NCBI GenBank assembly: GCA_947451105.1
Contig: CANFXY010000019.1
Location: 1-32,211, forward strand
Source of the DNA: Bacteroidota bacterium
Lineage (GTDB): Bacteria; Bacteroidota; Bacteroidia; NS11-12g; UBA955
Direction of reading: 5' to 3'
Length of the DNA: 32,211 nucleotides
The notes beneath the pieces were generated by a model. That model saw only the letters and a program-made list of their open reading frames with translations. It made no database searches and was not told the origin of the DNA. Shown here piece by piece: positions 16,454 through 23,808 of the stretch (positions within the stretch are counted from its first letter, which is position 1; the number at the start of each line of letters is the position of its first letter). A program made the translations under genes and the position numbers.

Positions 16454-19400
16454 ATGAAAAGAAACTTACCTATTCCATCATGGAGGCGCTTGAGCATTTT
16501 GCTTTTTTGTCTATTGCCACTTTTGGGTCATGCTCAATTAAGTGGTAACTACACCATTAATCCGACAGCTTCAGCAAGCAATCGAAATTATCAAAACTGG
16601 GCTTCTGCGGTTGGTGATTTAATTAGCGGATCGAGAACAGATGGCGGAAACGCCCAAGGATCAGGCGTTAGTGGTGCTGTTGTGTTTTCTGTGTATGACA
16701 CCATTTACAATAATATAGCTGTTGAAATCACGGCTATTACGGGCGCTTCATCCACCAACACCATAACGTTTAAATCATCTAAAGGGGACAGTTCAAAATG
16801 TATTTTGAAGAACCCTTCATCTTCTTCGAGTACCAACGATTTTGTTCTGTCTTTGTATGGTGCCGATTACATCAATTTCAAACAAATTGGTTTCGAGCGC
16901 ACAGGGTCTCAAACCTATTGCACAGTTGTTCAAATTTGGAATGATGCAGACTATAATACCTTTGCCAATTGTTATTTGCGCGGCAGAAAAATGCCGAGTA
17001 GCTCGAGCTTAGGATTTAACTATGGCATAGGTTCTTGTTTCTATATTTCAGGAAATGCCGATTACACGCAGTTGCTTCAAAATAGAATGTTGTATGGTTA
17101 CAATGGTTTGTATTGCACGACGGCAAATACCAATTTTTTAATTGATAAAAACACCATTGATACCAGTGGCTCAGCGGGTATATATATGACCAGTCAGGCC
17201 ACTTTACGCATTACCAACAATCAATTTAGGATGGGCGATTTTGGCGCAAATCAAGGCCATTATACTTCTTATGGAATGCGTATTGAATCTTCTCCGAGTA
17301 TGGTGATATCTGGAAATAAGGTTCAAATGTTAACGGTTAATTCGCAGGTTTGTAGAGCGGTTATTCTAGCCAGTACTACCAGTACGGCCACAGCGCCAAC
17401 CTTGGTATACAATAATTGGATATTGAATAGCGGTGGAACCGGTGATTGCACAGGATTGGCTGTTTATTTATGCAGCTACTTGAATTTTTATTACAACAAT
17501 ATTTTGGTGAATTCATCACTTTCTAATGGCGCCGCATATTACCATTATCCTCAATACAGCAATTCTTATATTCGTTTAATCAACAACAACTTAATTAACA
17601 AAGGAGCAGGATATGCTATCAATGTTCCAGGAACTAATACATCAGATTTTGACTCAGTTGACTACAATAATTTATATAGTTCAGGAACTAACCTTGGTCA
17701 ATGGGCAGCCACCAACTACACAACAATGTCTGCATGGAAATCAAATACAGGAAAAGACGCCAATTCAATGAATTTGGACCCAGGGTATTTAAGCACTTCC
17801 GATTTGCACATTTCGAGCATTGGATTAGATGGGAAAGCATTAAAACTAGCATGGGTAGGGAAAGACATAGACAATGAAAATCGCGATGCTACGGCCCCTG
17901 ATATTGGGGCTGATGAATTTTTCCCAGTTGCCCGAGATATCGGTATTACAAGTTTAGACAGTCCTATGGTTTTTTGTGCGGGTACCCATAAAGTAAAAGT
18001 TCGATTTCAAAATTATGGCTATGATACCATTAAGTCCACACAAATTGTTTGGCAGGTAAATTCAGTTGGGCAAACCACCTACAATTGGACTGGTGTGTTA
18101 GCTCCTGGCGCAACTTCAGCTGCAATTCAAATTGGAACTTATTCAGTGAGTGCAAATACACCATATACCTTTAGAATATGGACGCGAATACCAAATAATT
18201 TAAGCGATGGAAAGCCTGCGAATGATACTTTGAAGGTCAAGCGATTGGCGGGCCTGAGCGGAACATATAGCTTGGGAGATACTGCTGGTACCGATTTCAA
18301 ATCATTTAATGATGCCATCAGCTCAATGTCTTCCCGCGGAATTTGCGGGCCAATTACTTTCAATGTTAGACCAGGAACTTACAACGAACAAATAACTTTC
18401 TTACAATTGCCTGGTATGGGTGTGTCAAATCCTATTGTGTTTCAAAACAAAACCAGTGATAGTTCTAAAGTAGTGATTTCATTGCCATCTACAACAGCAA
18501 CGGGAAACAACAATGCAACCTTGCAATTGAGAGGTGCAGACTATGTGACTTTCAAAGGCATTACCTTCACTAGAACAGGCGTTAATCCTTATGCTTATGT
18601 TATACATATCTTAAATGGCTCAAATCACAATACGTTTTCGCACTGTCAAATGATAGGAGTCAAAGCCGCATCTTCAACAGCCACTGCTGTCAATGTTTGG
18701 TCGGATGCAGGTGTTGATGAATACAATGCCTTTATAGGCAACAAAATGCGATTGGGGACCTATAATTTCCTGTATAGCTCAGGCAATAATTCAGCCCATG
18801 AAAATGGAACCGTATTGGATGGAAACGTCTTTGATAGTTCGTATAACCAAGCTGTATTGATTAATTACAACGATGGCATGGTGATTAAGAACAATACTTT
18901 TTTAAATAATAGTGCAGCTCTAGCGGGCAATTCGCATCTACAATTAAAACGTTGTAACAATGTTTCGCGCATTGAGAACAACCGCTTTACAGGCAGCAAC
19001 GCTGAGTCTGCCTTGTTGCTGACCAATTGCACTAGCAATAGCAGTGCGCCAACTATGGTGGTGAACAATGTGGTGACCAAAGGTGCCGGAAAAGGATTTT
19101 CAATTGACACCGCGCAAAACTATACCTTTGGATTTAACAGTATGTATTTTAGTAGCAATACAAACACCAATGCTGGTATATATTCTATGCACAATGGCAA
19201 TGGCGGGTTGTCTTTTTTGAACAACAACATTTACATGGCGGGTGGTGACGCATTTAATGTAATTGCCCCTAGCTCAGTTACTGCAAGTAATTACAACAAT
19301 TTAATTTCAAAAGGCACTCAATTTTCTTATTGGGGTGCGGCAACAAGCGATTTAACTAGTTTGAAGTCGGTGAGTGGCAAGGAACAAAATTCATTGTCAA

Positions 19401-21340
19401 TAGATCCGTTTTTTACATCTTCATTGAACTTGCATATTATCAATCCACTGATGAAAAATGCAGGTACACCGATTGTGGGTGTAAAATTGGATTTTGACGG
19501 AGAAAAACGCGATACTTTAAAACCTGATATTGGGGCTGATGAATTTAAATTGGCCGCCAACGACGCAGGCATTTCTGATCTTTATAAACCGTTGGCAGGA
19601 ACATGCGCTGGTTTATTGCCGATACAAGTTGTTTTGAATAATTATGGTGGTGACACTTTAAAATCTGTGACCATAGAGTGGAAAGCTGCCGGCGTGCCAC
19701 AAACTTCATATACTTGGACAGGTAAATTGTTAACAAAGCGCAGCGATACCATAACAATAGGAAGTTTTAATTTTGCCAAAACTTTAAATCCTAAGTTTAT
19801 TATTTGGACCAGTTTGCCAAACGGACAAAGCGATGCGATTCGTTTCAACGATACATTTACAGGCAACCGTTCAACAAGAGCTTTGCCGTTAGCAGATGCA
19901 GGTGTCGATCAAACAGCATGCGCAGGTGTTGCGGTCCTCTTAGGCCCAAATTCTGTTGCAGGTTATACGTATGTTTGGAACGATATAGATAATCAAGTTC
20001 AGGTAGGTACAAATTCTAAAATTTCAGTAACCCCTCCGACCAAAACAAGTTATGAGTTAATCGTAACCAACAGCACATTTGGTTGTAGTAAAAGAGATAC
20101 TGTGGTAGTGAGTGTAAATGCATCGCCAATTGCGAATGCTGGGGCAGACAAATCGGTTTGTTTTGGATCTTACGTCTCAATTGGAACAGCTGCGCAATCT
20201 GGTTTTACTTATTCATGGACCAGCTCGCCTTCAGGTTATACAAGCACCACAGCAAATCCGAGTATATTAGCTTTGCAAACAACTTTATACATCTTACAAA
20301 AGACCATTACAACAAGTTCTTGTAGTGATTTGGATACGGTTTTGGTTACGGTGAATCCATTGCCAACTGCAAATATTTCAGGAACTGCATCAATGTGTCA
20401 AGGTACACAGCAGATATACAGTACCAAATCGAATGTAGGCAGTACCTATAAATGGGGTAATGCACTGGGTCAATTTATCAGTGGTCAAAACAGCAACTCT
20501 ACCAACATTAAATGGAATACTGCAGGAACAGATATAATTAATGTTATAGAAACCAATTCAAAAGGCTGTAAGGATACAGCATATTACACGGTTGTTGTAA
20601 ACCCTAAGCCGGTTTCTAAATTTACGGCTACAGATGCCTGTGTTGGCTCAGCTACTGTATTTACAGACTCTAGTAAGGGTGCAACAAGCTGGTCTTGGAA
20701 TTTTGCCGATGGTAATTTGTCAACTCAGAGAAATCCTTCTCACACCTACAACAGTGCAGCGTCATACAATGTGCAACAAATCGTGTCAAGTCAATTTGGT
20801 TGCGTGGATACAAGTGTTACCACTTCATATGTTAATCCTTCGCCAAAAGCAAAATTTGGATTCAATAAAGGACAGTTGTTAGACTTTACTTTTACTGACT
20901 CAACCATAAAAAATGGAGGAAGCATAGTAAGCTATACTTGGTATTTTGGTGACGGTGATAGCATTGTTTATAGCAGTCAATCCAATCCTCAACACACCTA
21001 TAAAGCGGAGGGAAATTACACTGTTCGCTTATGTGTTAAGACCAATAGAGATTGTGAAAGTTGCACCACCATGCAGATTTCAGCTTTGGAAATCAACTCA
21101 GCGCGTGTTTCGAATTTGAAGATTTATCCAAATCCGAATGCAGGTGTATTTGAGTTAAGCGCAGATGATGCAATCGAAAATGTAGAGGTGTTAAATGTAG
21201 CTGGTCAAGTTGTCCAATCATTTGAAGCAGGAAGCAAGCAAATGAAGATTGATATACAAAGTTTGACAGATGGCGTTTACTTTATTCGTGTTCAAATAAA
21301 CGGATACAGCAGCGTTGTGAAAGTCATCAAGCAAGGATAG
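16454..21340 (+). CDS. Large T9SS-secreted protein with duplicated beta-helix modules and PKD domains
   Basis: This 1628-residue secreted protein has a signal peptide ending LLGHAQ (residue 28). It contains a large internal duplication: LSGNYTINPTA (from 29) corresponds to LSGTYSLGDTA (from about 600). Each module holds a parallel beta-helix-like region, then PDIGADEF, then a domain with GITSLDSP (about 495) or GISDLYKP (about 1037) that ends in TYNWTG or SYTWTG. Two Ig-like repeats follow (ADAGVDQTACAG at about 1148, ANAGADKSVCFG at about 1227), then two PKD domains (WNFADGN and WYFGDGD, about 1384-1545). The tail LKIYPNPNAGVFELS begins a type A T9SS sorting domain. It is probably a surface adhesin or glycan-active protein; no catalytic site was recognised. 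Confidence 0.9.
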   Translation: MKRNLPIPSWRRLSILLFCLLPLLGHAQLSGNYTINPTASASNRNYQNWASAVGDLISGSRTDGGNAQGSGVSGAVVFSVYDTIYNNIAVEITAITGASSTNTITFKSSKGDSSKCILKNPSSSSSTNDFVLSLYGADYINFKQIGFERTGSQTYCTVVQIWNDADYNTFANCYLRGRKMPSSSSLGFNYGIGSCFYISGNADYTQLLQNRMLYGYNGLYCTTANTNFLIDKNTIDTSGSAGIYMTSQATLRITNNQFRMGDFGANQGHYTSYGMRIESSPSMVISGNKVQMLTVNSQVCRAVILASTTSTATAPTLVYNNWILNSGGTGDCTGLAVYLCSYLNFYYNNILVNSSLSNGAAYYHYPQYSNSYIRLINNNLINKGAGYAINVPGTNTSDFDSVDYNNLYSSGTNLGQWAATNYTTMSAWKSNTGKDANSMNLDPGYLSTSDLHISSIGLDGKALKLAWVGKDIDNENRDATAPDIGADEFFPVARDIGITSLDSPMVFCAGTHKVKVRFQNYGYDTIKSTQIVWQVNSVGQTTYNWTGVLAPGATSAAIQIGTYSVSANTPYTFRIWTRIPNNLSDGKPANDTLKVKRLAGLSGTYSLGDTAGTDFKSFNDAISSMSSRGICGPITFNVRPGTYNEQITFLQLPGMGVSNPIVFQNKTSDSSKVVISLPSTTATGNNNATLQLRGADYVTFKGITFTRTGVNPYAYVIHILNGSNHNTFSHCQMIGVKAASSTATAVNVWSDAGVDEYNAFIGNKMRLGTYNFLYSSGNNSAHENGTVLDGNVFDSSYNQAVLINYNDGMVIKNNTFLNNSAALAGNSHLQLKRCNNVSRIENNRFTGSNAESALLLTNCTSNSSAPTMVVNNVVTKGAGKGFSIDTAQNYTFGFNSMYFSSNTNTNAGIYSMHNGNGGLSFLNNNIYMAGGDAFNVIAPSSVTASNYNNLISKGTQFSYWGAATSDLTSLKSVSGKEQNSLSIDPFFTSSLNLHIINPLMKNAGTPIVGVKLDFDGEKRDTLKPDIGADEFKLAANDAGISDLYKPLAGTCAGLLPIQVVLNNYGGDTLKSVTIEWKAAGVPQTSYTWTGKLLTKRSDTITIGSFNFAKTLNPKFIIWTSLPNGQSDAIRFNDTFTGNRSTRALPLADAGVDQTACAGVAVLLGPNSVAGYTYVWNDIDNQVQVGTNSKISVTPPTKTSYELIVTNSTFGCSKRDTVVVSVNASPIANAGADKSVCFGSYVSIGTAAQSGFTYSWTSSPSGYTSTTANPSILALQTTLYILQKTITTSSCSDLDTVLVTVNPLPTANISGTASMCQGTQQIYSTKSNVGSTYKWGNALGQFISGQNSNSTNIKWNTAGTDIINVIETNSKGCKDTAYYTVVVNPKPVSKFTATDACVGSATVFTDSSKGATSWSWNFADGNLSTQRNPSHTYNSAASYNVQQIVSSQFGCVDTSVTTSYVNPSPKAKFGFNKGQLLDFTFTDSTIKNGGSIVSYTWYFGDGDSIVYSSQSNPQHTYKAEGNYTVRLCVKTNRDCESCTTMQISALEINSARVSNLKIYPNPNAGVFELSADDAIENVEVLNVAGQVVQSFEAGSKQMKIDIQSLTDGVYFIRVQINGYSSVVKVIKQG

Positions 21341-21364
21341 TTAGTTTAATTAAATTGTGATTGA

Positions 21365-21400
21365 AACCCCACAGCAGCAATGTTGTGGGGTTCTTTTTTT
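21365..21400 (+). terminator. Terminator of the large T9SS gene
   Basis: AACCCCACAGCA (21365-21376) pairs with TGTTGTGGGGTT (21381-21392) with one G-U pair and a 4-base loop, followed by C and seven T. The T-run overlaps the stop codon of the convergent repressor gene. Confidence 0.92.
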
Positions 21401-22145
21401 ATTGCCCCAATTCCACCCGCATGCTGTTAAGCATTTTGATGATGCTGTCAATATTCAGTTCTTCGGTTTTGGCATCGGAGATGTTGAGGGTGCAAACGAA
21501 TTCCCAGATTTCTAATACATCGGCATGTTTTACTTTGTAGGCTTCGTATTGTTTGTTGTCGGAATGCAGTTCGAGAAATTGTGCTTTTTTATAAACCCGT
21601 TTGTAAACGATGCCTTCATCGCGGGTTACCAAAACATAGGTGCTGCCATCTTTAATGTCTTTGATGGACTCTGAATATTTCCCTATAACAAAACAGCCCG
21701 GTTTAAGTGGTGGCATAGAATCTCCTTTGATTGGGAAGGCGCGGTGTTTGCCAATAATTTTAAAAGGCAGGTTCATGTTTGGGAGTTTTTCGAAGTATTC
21801 AGGATCGGCATAACCGTTGAGGTAACCAGCGGATGCTTTTACTGTAACTACTTCTACCAAATCGTTGTTGTTTTTGTCGAGTACTATGGGGAAAAGCAAA
21901 CGGTTTTCACCCACTTTGATCATGGAGGCCAAATCGAATTTTCTGAGGTCGGCACGGATAAGCGCATCGATGGCGATGTGGTAAAGCTTAGACAATTTAA
22001 TTAAAATATCTATAGGCGGATCGCAGCGTTCTTCCTCATAAGAACCAATACGCGCTCTGGTGATGTCGAGTTTGTCTGCCAATTGTTCCTGTGACCAAGA
22101 TTTTAATTGACGTAAATGCCTGATGTTGCTCGCAATATGTTTCAT
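21399..22145 (-). CDS. XRE-S24 self-cleaving transcriptional repressor (CI/LexA-like)
   Basis: This 248-residue repressor has an N-terminal XRE helix-turn-helix (about 7-62; SQEQLADKLDITRARIGSYE) and a C-terminal S24/LexA-type peptidase domain. A probable autocleavage bond lies at A106-G107 (KASAGYLNG). The nucleophile is S143 in KGDSMPPL and the general base K182 in VYKRVYKK, 39 residues apart, close to the spacing in LexA. DNA damage with RecA should therefore trigger self-cleavage. The gene is divergent from dinB-dnaE, so it is the likely regulator of that cassette. Two matching palindromes in its own promoter suggest autorepression. Confidence 0.92.
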   Translation of the reverse strand: MKHIASNIRHLRQLKSWSQEQLADKLDITRARIGSYEEERCDPPIDILIKLSKLYHIAIDALIRADLRKFDLASMIKVGENRLLFPIVLDKNNNDLVEVVTVKASAGYLNGYADPEYFEKLPNMNLPFKIIGKHRAFPIKGDSMPPLKPGCFVIGKYSESIKDIKDGSTYVLVTRDEGIVYKRVYKKAQFLELHSDNKQYEAYKVKHADVLEIWEFVCTLNISDAKTEELNIDSIIKMLNSMRVELGQ

Positions 22146-22161
22146 GCTAAAATATTTAGCA
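22145..22161. promoter_or_regulatory. Putative repressor operator 1
   Basis: TGCTAAAATATTTAGCA has perfect 7-base arms around a 3-base centre. It covers the expected transcription start and touches the repressor start codon. It shares its pattern with the site at 22168-22184. Confidence 0.65.
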
Positions 22162-22193
22162 CAAACATACTAAAATTAATAGTAAATTGCAAA
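22162..22193 (-). promoter_or_regulatory. Promoter of the XRE-S24 repressor gene
   Basis: On the - strand, TTTG (complement of 22190-22193), a 20-base spacer and TATGTTTG (complement of 22162-22169) match the Bacteroidota consensus perfectly. Transcription should start about 10 bases before the ATG. Confidence 0.82.
22168..22184. promoter_or_regulatory. Putative repressor operator 2
   Basis: TACTAAAATTAATAGTA is a 17-base palindrome-like site in the spacer between the -33 and -7 boxes. Combined with operator 1 it gives TRCTAAAATWWWTAGYA. The two centres are 23 bp apart, about two helical turns, which suits cooperative dimer binding. Confidence 0.6.
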
Positions 22194-22527
22194 CGGTTTT
22201 TTTGTTCGAACATAGGTTCTGAAAAATCGCCATTTTTAAACCTGCTTAAGGCAAAGGTCAATGAAAATAAAAAACTGTTTGGAGACGGTTGGTGCGTTTT
22301 AGAATGCAAGAGGTAAGTATGAAATAAATAGTGGGAGAATATTCTATCGTTTATTTCATGCTTGTCTTTTTTACTGTTTGAATAAACTTGTAGATGTTGC
22401 GTACTGCGTTTTATTAGGCTATAGTTAAGTAGCAAGTGTAAAGTCTTAAAATGAGGCTAAGGGGAGAGCTGTTTTGAAAACGGAAAGGCTCCAAACTGAA
22501 GCGACAGCCCTGTTTTAAATGGGGCAA

Positions 22528-22535
22528 TACATTTG
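22528..22535 (+). promoter_or_regulatory. Candidate -7 box for dinB-dnaE
   Basis: TACATTTG fits TAnnTTTG, but no -33 TTTG sits at the usual distance. The assignment is tentative. Confidence 0.35.
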
Positions 22536-22649
22536 CAATTTGGGCAAGGCGGAACGGTAGTAAGCCCTTGGGCAAGCAGCAAATGCTGACCCATGAAAAC
22601 AGGCTATAGTGAAAGTTGGAATAAGCCTCCATTAAAAATATAATTAAAC

Positions 22650-23807
22650 ATGGACCGTCAAATTGTGCATATCGACCTCGACTCGTTTTTCGTTTCTGTA
22701 GAACGTTTGCTTAATCCGCGCCTGACTGGTAAGCCTGTTTTGGTTGGGGGTAGCGGCGATAGAGGTGTGGTGGCTTCATGCAGTTACGAAGCGCGTGGAT
22801 TTGGGGTGCACTCAGCCATGCCTATGCGAACGGCCCGCATACTCTGTCCCGAGGCCATTGTGGTGCGTGGCGACATGGGTTTGTACAGCAAGTATTCTGA
22901 TATCGTTACCGAGATTATTAAGGAGGATGTGCCGCTTTATGAGAAGACGTCTATTGATGAATTTTACATTGACCTGAGTGGGATGGAGAAATTCTTTGGG
23001 TCGTATAAACTGGCCACTGAATTGCGGCAACGCATTACGCGGGAAACGAATTTGCCAATTTCTTTCGCGCTTTCTGCGAACAAAACGGTGTCGAAAGTGG
23101 GAACGGGTGAGGCCAAACCCAATGGTCAAAAACAAATTCCTTTCGGAACCGAGAAGGGTTTTTTGGCCCCGCTGTCCATTCGGAAAATTCCTATGGTTGG
23201 GGAGAAAACCTACGGCTTATTGCGCGGCATGGGCGTGGCATGGATACGCACGCTTCAAGAAATGCCTATAGAACTTTTGCAACAGGTGCTGGGCGATAAT
23301 GGTTCTTTGATTTGGCGCAAGGCCAATGGGATAGACCAAAGTCCTGTTATACCTTACTCAGAGAAAAAATCAATGTCTACCGAACAGACGTTTGAGCAAG
23401 ACAGCATTGATGTGGAGGCTTTGGGTGGGATATTGGTGGGCATGACTGAAAAACTGAGTTTTCAATTGCGCACCGAACAAAAATTAACAGCCTGTGTGAC
23501 GGTGAAAATTCGCTATTCCGATTTCAATACCTATACCATGCAAGCGCGTATTCCCTATACCTCGCTCGACAATATATTGATAGAAAAAGTGAAAGACTTG
23601 TTTAAGAAATTGTATCAAAAACGGATGCTTATACGGTTGATCGGGGTGAAGTTTAGCCACCTGGTTCAAGGCGGTCACCAATACAATTTGTTTGATGATA
23701 CTGTTGAGCAAATTGAGTTGTACCGCGCCATGGATAAAATCCGTTTGCGTTATGGCAACAATGCTGTTTTGCGCGCCACAGGTTTGGGTAAAAAAAGAAG
23801 GTACTAA
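22650..23807 (+). CDS. dinB: DNA polymerase IV (Y-family translesion polymerase)
   Basis: This 385-residue Y-family polymerase bypasses damaged bases. Catalytic metal ligands D9 (HIDLDSFF) and D103, E104 (TSIDEFYIDLS) are all present, which rules out a catalytically dead ImuB. F14 is the likely steric gate. S44, Y46 and R49 (SCSYEARGFGV) form the usual nucleotide-binding stretch. HQYNLFDD near residue 343 resembles a QxxLF beta-clamp-binding motif, unusually placed ahead of the C-terminal tail rather than at the very end. Its stop is followed after one base by the dnaE start, so the two are coupled. The divergent XRE-S24 repressor probably controls both. Confidence 0.95.
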   Translation: MDRQIVHIDLDSFFVSVERLLNPRLTGKPVLVGGSGDRGVVASCSYEARGFGVHSAMPMRTARILCPEAIVVRGDMGLYSKYSDIVTEIIKEDVPLYEKTSIDEFYIDLSGMEKFFGSYKLATELRQRITRETNLPISFALSANKTVSKVGTGEAKPNGQKQIPFGTEKGFLAPLSIRKIPMVGEKTYGLLRGMGVAWIRTLQEMPIELLQQVLGDNGSLIWRKANGIDQSPVIPYSEKKSMSTEQTFEQDSIDVEALGGILVGMTEKLSFQLRTEQKLTACVTVKIRYSDFNTYTMQARIPYTSLDNILIEKVKDLFKKLYQKRMLIRLIGVKFSHLVQGGHQYNLFDDTVEQIELYRAMDKIRLRYGNNAVLRATGLGKKRRY

Positions 23808-23808
23808 G

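Larger units (their letters stand above)
22146..22649. other. Divergent regulatory region between repressor and dinB
   Basis: This 504-base spacer contains the repressor promoter and operators at its left end and no convincing gene. TACATTTG (22528-22535) is a -7-like box facing dinB and would give a leader of about 110 bases. AGGCTATAGT occurs twice (22416-22425 and 22611-22620). No third copy of the repressor operator was found near dinB. Confidence 0.5.

Noticed and set aside
22146-22632. Several open frames of 60-100 codons on both strands between repressor and dinB
   Set aside because: They lack recognisable domains, overlap each other and the regulatory sites, and have no ribosome-binding context.
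22650-23807. ImuB, the inactive Y-family subunit of imuA-imuB-dnaE2 cassettes
   Set aside because: All three catalytic acids (D9, D103, E104) are present and no imuA is nearby, so polymerase IV fits better.
23692-23808. Upstream start of the dnaE frame inside dinB
   Set aside because: The extra residues are a shadow translation of dinB; family homology begins at the ATG at 23809.
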